Source: Herminiimonas arsenicoxydans (GTDB lineage: Bacteria > Pseudomonadota > Gammaproteobacteria > Burkholderiales > Burkholderiaceae_D). From it: DNA of 64,000 bases. Both the position numbers and the translations under genes were made by a program. Where the stretch lies: contig CU207211.1 in assembly GCA_000026125.1 (NCBI GenBank), positions 2,542,001 through 2,606,000 of the forward strand, given 5' to 3'. The notes below the pieces were generated by a model that saw nothing but the letters and a program-made list of their open reading frames with translations, ran no database searches and was not told the DNA's origin. Every line of letters starts with the position of its first letter. The first letter of the stretch is position 1. Positions 1-10,176 of this stretch are shown piece after piece.

Positions 1-977
1 AAACGTGCTTCCAGCAGCTTGTCCAGTCCCAGCAAGGTCGGCGTCCGGCGCAGTTCATCGCTGACCATTTGCGTTGCTGCATCCACACCTTCCAGCTCCA
101 GCACAGCCTGAAACACGACTTCCAGCAAATCGATGGAAGAGGCTTCTGCCAGATAGAATTTAAGCAGGTTCACGCCTTCCTGCGGCCTTCCTACCGCACG
201 ATAACCATCCATCAAGCGTTGCGCCACCAGTGCCACATGCGGCACGCTTTGATGTTCCACGCGACGCCATGCCAGCAGTGCGGCTTCGATATCATCCTTG
301 GCGAGGAAGGCATCGCCCATCAGCATCGTTGCACGTACGTTCTTGCGATCGGCCGCCAAGGCTTTTTCCAGCAGCACAATGGCGGCATCGGCGTGGGTAT
401 GCACCAGCTCATCCTGCGCCAGCTCGCAATAGAATTGCGCAATTTCCTTTTGTCGACCACCGGCACCCGATTCCTGTAGCGCACCGGCCGCTTCGATGGC
501 GCGCGTCCATTCTTTTTCACGCTGATAGATTTCCAGCAGGGCGCGATGCGCCTGTGCACTGTATTGTGTCTCGACGAGCAGATTGAAGGTTTCTTCCGCG
601 CGATCCAGCAAACCTGCATTCAGATAATCCTGCCCCAATTCATACTGCGCATGCACCTTGTGCTCCTGCGGCAAATCGGGACGCGCAAGCAGGTTTTGAT
701 GGACGCGAATCGCCCGCTCAGTCTCGCCGCGACCACGAAACAGATTGCCGAGAGCGAAATGCAGCTCGACAGTCTCCGGGTCCAGCTTGACGATTTCAAT
801 GAAAGCGTCGATTGCCTTGTCGGGCTGCTCGTTGAGCAGAAAATTCAAGCCCTTGAAATAGCCGCGCGGCAAAGTGCGCGACTCGGAAACCAGTTGTTTG
901 ATATCCACGCGTGCAGCAATCCAGCCCAGGGTAAAAAAAGCGGGGATAGCGAGCAACCACCAGTTTTCAAATTCCAT
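1..977 (-). CDS. lapB: Lipopolysaccharide assembly protein LapB (YciM), partial
   Basis: The frame begins at an ATG at 977 and stays open to the left edge of the window, giving about 325 residues of a protein usually near 390. It opens with a short membrane anchor (MEFENWWLLAIPAFF) and the conserved segment SRTLPRGYFKGLNFLL, followed by successive TPR-type helical pairs. The C-terminal rubredoxin-like metal-binding domain expected in the family would lie outside the window. In enterobacteria LapB is an inner-membrane scaffold that promotes FtsH-dependent turnover of LpxC and so limits LPS synthesis. It follows lapA by 48 nt on the same strand, the usual pairing. Confidence 0.9.
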   Translation of the reverse strand, partial: MEFENWWLLAIPAFFTLGWIAARVDIKQLVSESRTLPRGYFKGLNFLLNEQPDKAIDAFIEIVKLDPETVELHFALGNLFRGRGETERAIRVHQNLLARPDLPQEHKVHAQYELGQDYLNAGLLDRAEETFNLLVETQYSAQAHRALLEIYQREKEWTRAIEAAGALQESGAGGRQKEIAQFYCELAQDELVHTHADAAIVLLEKALAADRKNVRATMLMGDAFLAKDDIEAALLAWRRVEHQSVPHVALVAQRLMDGYRAVGRPQEGVNLLKFYLAEASSIDLLEVVFQAVLELEGVDAATQMVSDELRRTPTLLGLDKLLEAR

Positions 978-1025
978 GCAATGTCGTATTCATGATTGAT
1001 TGATCAAATTGGCAAAACACGCCAC

Positions 1026-1340
1026 TTAGAGCGGCGTCACCGCATCCGGCTGTGGCGGCTGGGATTTGGCCTGCAGTTGCGCCTGCGCTTCATCCTGTAT
1101 GGCCACCAGTGCTTTCTTGTTCTTTGCGACTTCCCTGCGGGAGCGGAACACCATAGGCAACATGGCCAATACGCCGAGTACCGCGCCGGCAACGAAAAAA
1201 CCCAGCAGCAATAAAACCAGTGGTCCCTGTATGACGTAACCCAGGAAAAACCGCAATGTCACTTCGTCCGTATTTTTCAGGGCGAAGCCGAAAAAGATGA
1301 TGAAGAATATAAGAGCAAGGATTCTGAACAGGATCTTCAT
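1026..1340 (-). CDS. lapA: Lipopolysaccharide assembly protein LapA (DUF1049)
   Basis: A 104-residue protein with two hydrophobic segments (about residues 4-22 and 40-62). The motif FFGFALKNTDEVTLRFFLGY lies between them and a charged, Gln-rich cytoplasmic tail follows. This is the DUF1049/LapA family, which acts with LapB in coordinating LPS assembly at the inner membrane. An AAGGA ribosome-binding sequence precedes the ATG at 1340. It is separated from ihfB by a strong terminator array, so lapAB probably has its own promoter in 1341-1424, although I see no convincing -35/-10 pair there. Confidence 0.88.
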   Translation of the reverse strand: MKILFRILALIFFIIFFGFALKNTDEVTLRFFLGYVIQGPLVLLLLGFFVAGAVLGVLAMLPMVFRSRREVAKNKKALVAIQDEAQAQLQAKSQPPQPDAVTPL

Positions 1341-1424
1341 GATACTGATTCCTTTATTTAGGCGGAATGGATGGCCTTTACGCCGACCAAATCGATATAA
1401 CTTTAACTAGCGAAATTGTACGTG

Positions 1425-1504
1425 AAAAAACAGCATCTTCGGATGGCGTAAAAAACGGCATCTTCGAATAAGGTAAAAAAAACGGCATCCGAAGATGCCG
1501 TTCT
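1425..1504 (-). terminator. Nested triple terminator downstream of ihfB
   Basis: Read on the minus strand, a 9-bp stem AACGGCATC / GATGCCGTT with a TTCG tetraloop is followed by eight T. Two further copies of the 3' arm follow, each with its own run of six T: CGAAGATGCCGTT, then CGAAGATGCTGTT. The first 5' arm, extended to AACGGCATCTTCG, can pair with either later copy, perfectly with the second copy and with one G-U with the third. This gives three successive intrinsic termination points from one 5' arm. Confidence 0.85.
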
Positions 1505-1522
1505 TATTTCGCTGCAAACAAC

Positions 1523-1828
1523 TCAGTCTTCAATGATCGGTTGCCCTACCATCGCATCCACTCGCTCCCGCAACTGCTTGCCAGGCTTGAAGTGTGGCAC
1601 CCGTTTTTCCGGAACCATCACCTTGTCACCCGACTTCGGGTTGCGACCGATACGCGGCGGGCGGCTATTGAGTGCAAAGCTGCCAAAACCACGGATCTCG
1701 ATGCGCTGTCCGGTCGCCAGGGCGTCGGACATTGCGTCGAGGATGGTTTTGACTGCGTAATCCGCATCCTTGGCTACCAGTTGCGGATAACGCTCAGCCA
1801 AACGAGCAATGAGCTCCGACTTTGTCAT
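1523..1828 (-). CDS. ihfB: Integration host factor subunit beta
   Basis: A 101-residue DNA-bending protein of the HU/IHF family. It carries the beta-arm sequence [15 protein letters not shown] and the C-terminal helix [11 protein letters not shown], and the N-terminus [17 protein letters not shown] is typical of IhfB rather than HU or IhfA. It forms a heterodimer with IhfA and bends DNA at specific sites, for example to support sigma-54 promoters such as the one seen upstream of pilA. It starts 11 nt after rpsA, the classic rpsA-ihfB pairing, and is followed by the terminator array at 1425-1504. The protein is slightly longer than the E. coli subunit because of a short acidic tail. Confidence 0.95.
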   Translation of the reverse strand: MTKSELIARLAERYPQLVAKDADYAVKTILDAMSDALATGQRIEIRGFGSFALNSRPPRIGRNPKSGDKVMVPEKRVPHFKPGKQLRERVDAMVGQPIIED

Positions 1829-1839
1829 TGATGCTGAAC

Positions 1840-3561
1840 TTAGTTCTTGCTGTTATCGAGCTTGGCTTTGAGCAATGCGCCGAGGCTGGTCGTACCGGAT
1901 GCAGCATTCGAATCCGACGACATTTTTTGCATTGCTTCCTGCGTTTCAACATTGTCTTTTGCTTTGATCGACAGTTGAATACCGCGTGCTTTGCGGTCAA
2001 CGTTGATGACCATAGCTTCAACAGTGTCGCCGACTTTCAGGTGCGTACCGGCATCTTCCACGCGGTCGCGGGAGATTTCGGAAGCGCGCAAGTAGCCTTC
2101 AACTTCTTCGGACAATTGGATCACTGCGCCTTTAGGCTCAACCGATTTAACGGTACCAGTAACTAATGCGCCCTTGTCGTTCATGGCAGCGAAGTTGTTG
2201 AATGGGTCGCCTTCGAGTTGTTTGACGCCGAGAGATACGCGTTCACGTTCCACGTCGATAGCCAACACGATTGCTTCCAGCTCATCGCCCTTCTTGAAGC
2301 GACGAACAGCCTCTTCGCCTGTTTCTGTCCAGGACAGATCGGACAAGTGAACCAGACCGTCGATGTTGCCAGCTAGGCCGATGAACACGCCGAAGTCGGT
2401 GATCGATTTGATCGCGCCGCGGACTTTGTCACCTTTCTTGTGGGTGACTGCAAAGTCGTCCCATGGATTGGCTTTGCACTGTTTCATGCCGAGGCTGATA
2501 CGACGACGTTCTTCGTCGATTTCCAGAACCATGACTTCAACTTCGTCGCCCAATTGGACAACTTTGTTTGGCGCCACGTTTTTGTTGGTCCAGTCCATTT
2601 CGGAAACGTGAACCAGGCCTTCGATGCCTTGTTCAACTTCAACGAACGAGCCGTAGTCGGTCAGGTTGGTGACTTTACCGAACAGACGTGTGCCTTGTGG
2701 GTAACGACGCGACAGACCGGTCCAAGGATCGTCGCCCAATTGCTTGACGCCCAGCGAAACACGGTTTTTCTCTTGATCGTACTTGAGAACTTTGGCCGTG
2801 ATTTCCTGGCCGACAGTCAGCACTTCCGATGGGTGACGCACACGACGCCATGCCAGATCGGTGATGTGCAACAGGCCGTCGATACCGCCCAGATCCACGA
2901 ACGCGCCGTAGTCGGTGATATTTTTGACGATACCGGTAACAACCGTACCTTCTTTGAGTGTTTCCATCAGTTTTTGACGCTCTTCGCCCATCGATGCTTC
3001 GATGACGGCGCGGCGCGACAGCACAACGTTGTTACGCTTGCGATCGAGTTTGATGACTTTGAATTCGAGGGTTTTGCCTTCGAATGGGGTCGTGTCCTTG
3101 ACAGGACGTGTATCAACCAGCGAACCCGGCAAGAATGCGCGGATGCCATTGGTCAAAACGGTCAGACCGCCTTTGACTTTACCGTTAACGGTACCGATAA
3201 CGATTTCGCCAGACTCCATCGCTTTTTCAAGCGAGAGCCACGACGCCAGGCGTTTCGCCTTGTCGCGCGACAGGATGGTGTCGCCAAAACCGTTTTCGAG
3301 GGATTCAATTGCGACGGAAATAAAGTCGCCAACGTTGACTTCGAGTTCGCCATTGTCGTTTTTGAATTCTTCGATTGGAATAAATGCTTCCGATTTCAAG
3401 CCGGCGTTCACGATCACGAAGTTGTGGTCGAGACGAACGACTTCAGCCGAAATCACTTCACCGGAACGCATGTCCTGGCGAGTCAACGATTCTTCAAAAA
3501 GAGCGGCAAAACTTTCCATGCCAACAGGGGTATCTTGCGTGGAGGTGACAACAGTAGTCAT
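1840..3561 (-). CDS. rpsA: 30S ribosomal protein S1
   Basis: The protein is 573 residues with six repeated S1 (OB-fold) RNA-binding domains, recognisable by recurring segments such as [40 protein letters not shown] and [20 protein letters not shown]. The last domain is followed by a short Ser/Ala-rich tail. I place the start at the ATG at 3561 ([10 protein letters not shown]); a TTG four codons upstream (3573) is also in frame. S1 helps mRNAs dock on the 30S subunit. It lies 159 nt after cmk, a gap long enough for its own promoter and possibly an autoregulatory leader, and is followed directly by ihfB. Confidence 0.97.
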   Translation of the reverse strand: MTTVVTSTQDTPVGMESFAALFEESLTRQDMRSGEVISAEVVRLDHNFVIVNAGLKSEAFIPIEEFKNDNGELEVNVGDFISVAIESLENGFGDTILSRDKAKRLASWLSLEKAMESGEIVIGTVNGKVKGGLTVLTNGIRAFLPGSLVDTRPVKDTTPFEGKTLEFKVIKLDRKRNNVVLSRRAVIEASMGEERQKLMETLKEGTVVTGIVKNITDYGAFVDLGGIDGLLHITDLAWRRVRHPSEVLTVGQEITAKVLKYDQEKNRVSLGVKQLGDDPWTGLSRRYPQGTRLFGKVTNLTDYGSFVEVEQGIEGLVHVSEMDWTNKNVAPNKVVQLGDEVEVMVLEIDEERRRISLGMKQCKANPWDDFAVTHKKGDKVRGAIKSITDFGVFIGLAGNIDGLVHLSDLSWTETGEEAVRRFKKGDELEAIVLAIDVERERVSLGVKQLEGDPFNNFAAMNDKGALVTGTVKSVEPKGAVIQLSEEVEGYLRASEISRDRVEDAGTHLKVGDTVEAMVINVDRKARGIQLSIKAKDNVETQEAMQKMSSDSNAASGTTSLGALLKAKLDNSKN

Positions 3562-3720
3562 AGGTTTAAACAAGTTGACCAGAATTCGGGGTAAATCCAG
3601 TTACTGCTTGCATACACAAACAACAAAAGGAAACGAATAATGGGTTAGGTTTTTCAACATCTGCCGGACTTTGCACCTGACAGACAACGGGTACAGCAAC
3701 AACTATTTTTACAACAACTT

Positions 3721-4398
3721 CTATACAGGCTTCTTCACATCGGCGTACCAGCCCAGTACCTGCTCTACCGCCTGATGCACGGTCAAATTCGAGGTATCCA
3801 GCAAATACGCACCCTCTGCAGGTTTTAACGGAGCGACAGCCCGATTCGCATCGCGCGCATCCCGTTCGTTCAAATCCTTCAGAAGGTCTTGCATATTAGC
3901 AGAAAATCCCTTGTCAATCAATTGCTTATAACGTCTTTGGGCGCGCGCTTCGGGACTCGCGGTCAGGAAGACTTTCAGATCGGCATCCGGGAAAATCACG
4001 GTTCCCATATCACGCCCATCTGCGATCAAGCCAGGCGCAGTGCGAAAACGCAGTTGCAAAGCCACCAAAGCCTGGCGCAATGCAGGCAAAGCAGCAATTT
4101 TCGAGGCCGCATTACCTACTTCCTCAGCACGTATCGCCAGCGTTACATTCTCGCCAGCAAGAAAAATGTCACCATTCGTGAAGCTGCACTGCAGCGTTTC
4201 CGCCAGCTTCGCCAAGGCCTGCTCATCGTTGAGCGCCACCGCATTCCGTAACGCGGACAAAGCTGTCAGGCGATACAGAGCGCCCGAATCGAGGTAATGA
4301 AAGCCCAGCTGCGTCGCCACCAGCTGCGCCACCGTGCCCTTGCCGGAAGCCGTCGGACCATCAATGGCAATAACGGGAATATAAGGAAATGAAGTCAT
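3721..4398 (-). CDS. cmk: Cytidylate kinase
   Basis: This enzyme phosphorylates CMP and dCMP using ATP. The 225-residue protein has an N-terminal P-loop ([11 protein letters not shown]) and the CMP-binding and lid segment [19 protein letters not shown] with [11 protein letters not shown]. The ATG at 4398 ([13 protein letters not shown]) gives the family's usual length. An upstream in-frame start at 4464 would add 22 unconserved residues and is rejected. It sits between aroA (102 nt upstream) and rpsA, the cmk-rpsA arrangement common in proteobacteria. Confidence 0.95.
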   Translation of the reverse strand: MTSFPYIPVIAIDGPTASGKGTVAQLVATQLGFHYLDSGALYRLTALSALRNAVALNDEQALAKLAETLQCSFTNGDIFLAGENVTLAIRAEEVGNAASKIAALPALRQALVALQLRFRTAPGLIADGRDMGTVIFPDADLKVFLTASPEARAQRRYKQLIDKGFSANMQDLLKDLNERDARDANRAVAPLKPAEGAYLLDTSNLTVHQAVEQVLGWYADVKKPV

Positions 4399-4500
4399 GT
4401 TGCAATCCATTAATCCGCAACCGAGCCGCAACCCGGATGCCGATGCAAAATTAAAAGGGAACATCGTCCGCGACGCTTTACCCGCGGTCGCCGGACATGA

Positions 4501-5829
4501 TTAAAACAAACTATCTTCCGTGACCTTGGCAAAGGCAGTGAAATAGTCCGGGAATGTTTTTGCCACGCATTGCGGATCGTTGATACGTATCTTGCTACCC
4601 TTGCGTATGGCGCCATCCAGTGTCGCCAGCGAAAAACACATGGCCATCCGGTGGTCGTCATAGGTATCGATTGCGGCGGGTTGTATCACGGCCGGCGGCG
4701 TTATCCGCAAATAATCCTCCCCCTCTTCCACACTCGCGCCCAGCTTGCGCAATTCGATCGTCATCGCGCTGATGCGATCGGTTTCCTTGACGCGCCAGCT
4801 GCCGATATTGCGCAAGGTGCTGGTGCCGTCGGCATACAGGGCCGCGACGGCTATCGTCATCGCAGCGTCGGGAATATGGTTGAAGTCGGCATCAATGGCA
4901 CGCAATGCGCCGTTGGATTTCGCCTCTATCCAGTTGTCGCCCATCGTGATGGTCGCACCCATCTGCTGCAAGGACTCGACAAAGCGCACGTCACCCTGGA
5001 TACTATTTTTGCCCACACCTTCGACCCGGACCGGACCGCCGGCAATCGCCCCCGCCGCCAGAAAATACGACGCTGAAGACGCATCGCCTTCAACATGGAT
5101 AATGCCGGGAGAAATATAGCGCTGTCCAGCCGCTATCGTGAATGACTGCCAGCCATCGCGCTGCACTTCCACACCGAAGCGACGCATCAGATTCAGGGTG
5201 ATTTCAATATACGGTTTGGATATCAATTCGCCAACCACATCGATGGTGACATCCTGTTCGCGCGCCATCAGCGGTGCCGCCATCAGCAAGGCCGTCAGGA
5301 ATTGGCTGGAAACATTGCCGCGCACCTGCATGCGTTGCGCATGTATGCGTCCACGCTGGATATGCAGAGGCGGATAACCCGGCTCACCGGTGTATTCGAT
5401 ATGCGTGCCGATGGCATTCAAGGCATCGACCAGATCGCCGATAGGACGCTCATGCATGCGCGATACACCATGCAAAGTGTAATCACCGCCTGTCACTGCC
5501 AGTGCCGCAGTCAACGGACGAATGGCGGTTCCTGCATTGCCCATGAAAAGATCGGCTTGATGCACGGGAAATGCGCCGTTGACGCCATGTACAACGTAAT
5601 CCTGCGACTCGCCGATCTGCTCCCATTTGACACCGATTTTTTGCAGTGCCATCAGCATCACATGCGTATCGTCCGATGCCAGCAAATCCCTGATCTGCGT
5701 AGTGCCGTCCGCCAGAGCGGCTAACAGCAAGGTGCGATTGGAAATGCTTTTGGAACCTGGCAAACGCACCACGCCTTTGGCATGCATGGCTGGTTGCAGA
5801 TCGAGGTAATGCGGATAGTGTTTATTCAT
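4501..5829 (-). CDS. aroA: 3-phosphoshikimate 1-carboxyvinyltransferase (EPSP synthase)
   Basis: The enzyme transfers the enolpyruvyl group from PEP to shikimate-3-phosphate in the chorismate pathway. The 442-residue protein shows the N-terminal substrate loop [19 protein letters not shown], the motif [15 protein letters not shown] and the C-terminal [12 protein letters not shown], all typical of class I (glyphosate-sensitive-type) EPSP synthases. The start ATG at 5829 overlaps the end of tyrA by 8 nt (ATGAATAA), which implies translational coupling. An upstream in-frame extension to 5934 lies inside tyrA and is not conserved-looking. Confidence 0.96.
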   Translation of the reverse strand: MNKHYPHYLDLQPAMHAKGVVRLPGSKSISNRTLLLAALADGTTQIRDLLASDDTHVMLMALQKIGVKWEQIGESQDYVVHGVNGAFPVHQADLFMGNAGTAIRPLTAALAVTGGDYTLHGVSRMHERPIGDLVDALNAIGTHIEYTGEPGYPPLHIQRGRIHAQRMQVRGNVSSQFLTALLMAAPLMAREQDVTIDVVGELISKPYIEITLNLMRRFGVEVQRDGWQSFTIAAGQRYISPGIIHVEGDASSASYFLAAGAIAGGPVRVEGVGKNSIQGDVRFVESLQQMGATITMGDNWIEAKSNGALRAIDADFNHIPDAAMTIAVAALYADGTSTLRNIGSWRVKETDRISAMTIELRKLGASVEEGEDYLRITPPAVIQPAAIDTYDDHRMAMCFSLATLDGAIRKGSKIRINDPQCVAKTFPDYFTAFAKVTEDSLF

Positions 5830-6724
5830 CGTTCTCTGGTTCAGGCTGAACTTCAGCCGCCTCAATATTGCGCTGCCAGTTCTGGCGCGCACTTTGCGCA
5901 TGGGAAAACATCGCGTGCATCGCTGCGCCGTCACCGGCGGCCAATTGCCCGCGAAAGCGCGTCAATTGCGCGATATAGGCATCAAGCTCGGTCAGGATGG
6001 CAGTCTGATTAGCCAGGCTGATATCGCGCCACATCTCCGGCGAAGAGGCAGCAATCCGCGTGAAATCACGAAAACCGCTGGCCGCATATTGAAACAGCAA
6101 CTCAGCGTGCGGCTTGCGTGCAATATCGTCCACCAGCGCGAAGGCAAGCAAATGCGGCAAATGGCTGACTGCGGCAAACACCGCATCGTGATTTTCCGGC
6201 GTCAATTGATGGATGACGGCGCCGCATTGCTGCCAGGCTCGCGCCACCAATGCGATCTGCTCCGTCGTATTCTCGGGCAGCGGTGTCAATACCACTTTCC
6301 TGCCGACGTACAAACTATCTATCGCAGCATCCGGACCAGTCGATTCCAGTCCTGCGATGGGATGACCGGGGACGAATTGGACAATCTTTTCACCAAGCGC
6401 ACGGCGTGCCGCAGCCACCACTTCAACCTTGATGCTGCCGGCATCAGTTATCACCGTTTGCGTTTGCAGATAGGGTTTGATCGCTGCAAGGATGGATTCG
6501 GTCTGGGCGACCGGTGCGGCCAGCAATACCAGATCCGCGTCCTGCAAGGCTTCTTCCAGCGAAGTGCCAATGACGTCGATGATGCCGAGTTCCTTTGCGC
6601 GCAGCAGCGATGCAGTGCTACGGCCAAGTCCGACGACCTGCTCCACGGCACCGGCTTTGCGCAAGGCAAGCGCAAACGATCCGCCTATCAAACCCACTCC
6701 AAAGATGACGATTTTTTTTAGCAC
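5822..6724 (-). CDS. tyrA: Prephenate dehydrogenase
   Basis: NAD(P)-dependent oxidative decarboxylation of prephenate to 4-hydroxyphenylpyruvate on the way to tyrosine. A Rossmann motif [18 protein letters not shown] is at the extreme N-terminus, followed by [14 protein letters not shown] and [19 protein letters not shown], both characteristic of the TyrA family. I prefer the GTG at 6724, which places the Rossmann strand next to the start as in relatives (300 aa). A TTG at 6763 would add 13 residues and lies just after the hisC stop. No strong ribosome-binding site marks either start, so coupling to hisC is likely. Confidence 0.93.
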   Translation of the reverse strand: MLKKIVIFGVGLIGGSFALALRKAGAVEQVVGLGRSTASLLRAKELGIIDVIGTSLEEALQDADLVLLAAPVAQTESILAAIKPYLQTQTVITDAGSIKVEVVAAARRALGEKIVQFVPGHPIAGLESTGPDAAIDSLYVGRKVVLTPLPENTTEQIALVARAWQQCGAVIHQLTPENHDAVFAAVSHLPHLLAFALVDDIARKPHAELLFQYAASGFRDFTRIAASSPEMWRDISLANQTAILTELDAYIAQLTRFRGQLAAGDGAAMHAMFSHAQSARQNWQRNIEAAEVQPEPENDE

Positions 6725-6767
6725 GGAAGGCAAATGAAAGTAGTTGATCGAATTAGTCTGCAAACAA

Positions 6768-7874
6768 TCAGGCCAGCGCTTTTTTCAGAGCGGCGAGACA
6801 TATCGCGTTTTCTTCTTCCAGGCCGATCGAGATGCGCAGCCATTGCGGCAAACCGTAGTTGCCAACCGGACGCACGATCACACCCTGTTTCAACAGAGCC
6901 AGATTGATGCGCGCCCCGGCGCCATCATCGTCACCGACCTTGACCAGCACGAAGTTGCCGCACGATGGCACATACATCAGCTTCAATGCATCAAAAGCTT
7001 GCGTCAACTGGTGATAACCTGCCGCATTCAGCTCCGCACTCTTTTTGACAAACTCCGTATCGTTCAGCGCGGCAATTGCCGCTGCCTGCGCCAGCGAATT
7101 CACATTGAAAGGCTGGCGTATACGATTAAGCAAATCGGTAATGCCCGGTTGGGCAATGCCGTAACCGATACGCAAGCCCGCCAGGCCATAGACCTTGGAC
7201 ATCGAGCGCGACACCAGCAGATTCGGATACTGCGCTACCCATGCGATCGAATCATATTGCAGTTCAGGCGCCAGAAATTCGGTATAGGCTTCATCCAGCA
7301 CAACGACGACATTCGGCGGCACACGCTTCAGGAAGGACTCAATCTCATGGCCGGGAATAAACGTGCCGGTCGGATTGTTCGGATTGGCAATGAAAATCAA
7401 ACGCGTATCGTCTTCGATCGCATCAATCATGGCTTCCAGATCGTGGCCGAAATCCTTCGCGGCAACCACCAGTGAGCGTCCGCCTACGGCCTGCGTCGCC
7501 AACGGATAAACGGCAAATGAATATTGGGCGTAAATGACCGATTGCCCCGGCTGCACAAAAGCATGCGCCGACAGTTCCAGGATATCGTTGCTGCCGTTAC
7601 CGAGCGTGATCCATTCCGCAGGCACACCGTATTTTGCAGTGAGGGCCGCTTTCAATTCAAAACCGTTGCCATCCGGATAGCGACCCGCATCGGCAATCGC
7701 CAGCGCTATCGCCTTTTTTGCCGACTCAGGCATGCCGAGCGGATTTTCATTGGATGCAAGTTTGACGATCCTGGCTTCGTCGAGGCCGAATTCACGCGCG
7801 ACTTCGGCAATCGGTCTGCCGCCTTGATAAGGCGCAATCGCACGAACATAATCGGGGCCGAACTGAATAGACAT
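6768..7874 (-). CDS. hisC: Histidinol-phosphate aminotransferase
   Basis: A 368-residue fold-type I PLP enzyme. It has the N-terminal KLASNENPLGMP, the PNNPTG motif (about 165-170) and the Schiff-base lysine in SRSMSKVYGLAGLRIGYG (Lys227). It converts imidazole-acetol phosphate to histidinol phosphate. In this operon context, between pheA and tyrA, members of this family often also act as aromatic aminotransferases, as described for the mixed-function supra-operon of pseudomonads. Whether this copy serves histidine, aromatic amino acids or both cannot be read from sequence. Confidence 0.94.
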   Translation of the reverse strand: MSIQFGPDYVRAIAPYQGGRPIAEVAREFGLDEARIVKLASNENPLGMPESAKKAIALAIADAGRYPDGNGFELKAALTAKYGVPAEWITLGNGSNDILELSAHAFVQPGQSVIYAQYSFAVYPLATQAVGGRSLVVAAKDFGHDLEAMIDAIEDDTRLIFIANPNNPTGTFIPGHEIESFLKRVPPNVVVVLDEAYTEFLAPELQYDSIAWVAQYPNLLVSRSMSKVYGLAGLRIGYGIAQPGITDLLNRIRQPFNVNSLAQAAAIAALNDTEFVKKSAELNAAGYHQLTQAFDALKLMYVPSCGNFVLVKVGDDDGAGARINLALLKQGVIVRPVGNYGLPQWLRISIGLEEENAICLAALKKALA

Positions 7875-7964
7875 AAAGGATTCCAGAGCAAGAATAGCTA
7901 TTGCCAGGATGAGCGGTGCCTGATTTACCGGCAGACACGCATCTGGAACAACAGCACGAAAAAA

Positions 7965-9041
7965 TTACAAACTGAATGGATACGAACCCAGCACCTTGAA
8001 AAATGCGGCGTTATCTTTGAGTTCCTTCAGTGCGTCGGCCACCTTGCTGTCTTTCAAGTGACCTTCCACATCGACATAGAAATAATATTCCCACGTGCCC
8101 ATGCGCGCAGGCCGGGACTCGAAGCGCGTCATCGACACGCCGTGTTTCGCCAGTGGCGCCAGCAGATTGTAGACGGCTCCAGCCTTGTTCGGTACCGACA
8201 ATACCAGCGAGGTTTGATCCTTGCCGCTGGCCGCAGTATGCAAGCGGCCGACTACCGCAAAACGCGTGCGATTGTGCGGATCGTCCTGGATATGCGCCTT
8301 GACGACTTGCAGATTGTATTTTTGTCCGGCGATCTCGCTGGCGATGGCCGCCACCGTCGCATCTTCACCAGCCAGGCGTGCCGCCTCGCCGTTGGAAGCC
8401 ACCGCGCGCCGTTCGATATTCGGGTAGTTCTGGTTGAGCCAGACCTGGCATTGCGCCAATGCCTGCGAATGCGCGCAAATACTGTTGATGCCGCTCATGT
8501 TGCCGGAACGGGTCATCAGGCTGTGATTGACCTGTATCGACACTTCGCCGCTGATGGTCAGCGTGGTCTGCAACAGCAAATCGAGCGTACGATTAATCAC
8601 ACCCTCGGAAGAGTTTTCAATCGGCACCACGCCGAAATCGGCAGTGCCTGCTTCCGTTGCACGAAACACTTCATCGATGGATACGCATGGCATGCCTTCG
8701 ACCGCGCGGCCGAATTGCTGATACACCGCCTGCTCGCTGAATGTCCCTGCAGGGCCGAGATAGGCAACCGTGACACGTTTTTCCAGCGCACGGCAGGCCG
8801 ACATCACCTCACGAAAAACAGTCTGAATATCCGTGTCGAGCAAAGGGCCGGGATTGCGCTCTGCCACGCTACGCAACACCTGTGCTTCGCGCTCCGGGCG
8901 GAACACCGGCGCATTGGTTTCCGCCTTGACATGGCCGACTTCCTGCGCCACGCGGGCACGCCTGTTGAGCAAATCGAGAATTTGCGCATCGATCGCATCG
9001 ATCTGTTCACGCAGCGGTTTGAGCTTGTCGTCCGTCGTCAT
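7965..9041 (-). CDS. pheA: Bifunctional chorismate mutase / prephenate dehydratase (P-protein)
   Basis: The 358-residue protein has an AroQ-type chorismate mutase domain at the N-terminus (LREQIDAIDAQILDLLNRRA). A prephenate dehydratase domain follows (VAYLGPAGTFSEQA, FGVVPIENSSEGVINRTLD, TRFAVVG), then a C-terminal ACT domain with the ESRP motif (MTRFESRPAR) for phenylalanine feedback. The ATG at 9041 (MTTDDKLKPL) is chosen over an in-frame TTG at 9056. It sits between serC (43 nt upstream) and hisC. The two domains together turn chorismate into phenylpyruvate. Confidence 0.96.
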   Translation of the reverse strand: MTTDDKLKPLREQIDAIDAQILDLLNRRARVAQEVGHVKAETNAPVFRPEREAQVLRSVAERNPGPLLDTDIQTVFREVMSACRALEKRVTVAYLGPAGTFSEQAVYQQFGRAVEGMPCVSIDEVFRATEAGTADFGVVPIENSSEGVINRTLDLLLQTTLTISGEVSIQVNHSLMTRSGNMSGINSICAHSQALAQCQVWLNQNYPNIERRAVASNGEAARLAGEDATVAAIASEIAGQKYNLQVVKAHIQDDPHNRTRFAVVGRLHTAASGKDQTSLVLSVPNKAGAVYNLLAPLAKHGVSMTRFESRPARMGTWEYYFYVDVEGHLKDSKVADALKELKDNAAFFKVLGSYPFSL

Positions 9042-9084
9042 ATATTCACTATGCAAGCACGTCAGATTTTGATTGGATTGAAAA

Positions 9085-10176
9085 TCAACCGTATTTTTTC
9101 TCGAATGCCTTCATGAAATCGACCAGCGCCTGCACGCCTTCAATCGGCATTGCATTGTAAATCGATGCACGCATGCCGCCGACCGAACTATGGCCTTTCA
9201 ACTGCACCAGATCGTTCTGCCCGGCTTCGGTCAAGAACTTCGTGTTCAAGGATGCGTCACGCAGGAAGAATGGCACATTCATGCGCGAACGATTCGCTGC
9301 CGGCACGTTATTGACATAGAAATCGGTCGAGTCGAGATAATCGTAGAGCAGTTTCGCCTTGGCGATGTTAACTTTTTCCATCGCAGCAACGCCGCCCTGA
9401 CGTTTCATCCACTGGAAGGTCAGCCCCGCGATATAGATAGGATAGGTTGGCGGCGTGTTGAACATGGAGTCATGTTCGGCGACCAGTTTCCAGTCGAAAG
9501 CGGATGGGCAGATAGGCAGTGCATGCCCAAGCATGTCATCGCGCACGATTACGATGGTCAAGCCTGCAGGGCCGATATTTTTTTGTGCGCCGGCATAAAT
9601 CACGGCGTACCTGGATACATCGATTTCTCGCGACAGGATATTCGACGACATGTCAGCCACCAGCGGCACATTGCCGACATCCGGTGTGAAGTCGAACTCA
9701 ACGCCACCGATGGTTTCATTCGTGCAAACATGCACATACGCGGCATCAGGCGTCAGCTTCCAGGTATCGCGTGCAGGTACATAGGTGAAGTTTTGATCTT
9801 CCGATGAGGCCGCGACATTTACGTTCGCGTACTTGCGCGCTTCTTCAATGCTCTTGATCGACCAGTGGCCGGTATTGACGAAATCAATGGTCGCAGGCTG
9901 CGGTTTCATGCCGACCAGATTCATCGGCACGATTGCGTTCTCGGCGATGGCGCCACCCTGCATCAACAGAATCTTGTAGTTGTCGGGTATCGACATCAAG
10001 GAACGCAAATCGTCCTTGGTGGTTGCCAGAATTTCAGTAAATTCACGGCCGCGATGACTCATTTCCATTACTGACAAACCGCAGCCTCTCCAGTTTGCCA
10101 TCTCATCCGCCGCCTGCTGGATTACCTCCTGTGGAATCGCAGCCGGTCCCGGCGAAAAGTTAAACACACGCTTCAT
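9085..10176 (-). CDS. serC: Phosphoserine aminotransferase
   Basis: A 363-residue PLP enzyme of the class V family. It starts [18 protein letters not shown] and carries the lysine-bearing segment [13 protein letters not shown] (Lys199) and [15 protein letters not shown] near the C-terminus. It makes 3-phosphoserine for serine synthesis and can also act in the deoxyxylulose 5-phosphate-dependent PLP route. Its ATG overlaps the gyrA stop codon by one base (TAATG), so it is co-translated with gyrA. It heads the serC-pheA-hisC-tyrA-aroA block. Confidence 0.96.
   Translation of the reverse strand: MKRVFNFSPGPAAIPQEVIQQAADEMANWRGCGLSVMEMSHRGREFTEILATTKDDLRSLMSIPDNYKILLMQGGAIAENAIVPMNLVGMKPQPATIDFVNTGHWSIKSIEEARKYANVNVAASSEDQNFTYVPARDTWKLTPDAAYVHVCTNETIGGVEFDFTPDVGNVPLVADMSSNILSREIDVSRYAVIYAGAQKNIGPAGLTIVIVRDDMLGHALPICPSAFDWKLVAEHDSMFNTPPTYPIYIAGLTFQWMKRQGGVAAMEKVNIAKAKLLYDYLDSTDFYVNNVPAANRSRMNVPFFLRDASLNTKFLTEAGQNDLVQLKGHSSVGGMRASIYNAMPIEGVQALVDFMKAFEKKYG

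Noticed and set aside
2440..3594. Plus-strand frame of 384 codons
   Set aside because: It is antisense to rpsA, caused by the strong codon bias of that gene.
7524..9116. Long plus-strand frame of 530 codons
   Set aside because: It is antisense to hisC and pheA and arises from their codon bias; its translation is His/Arg/Gln-rich with no domain.
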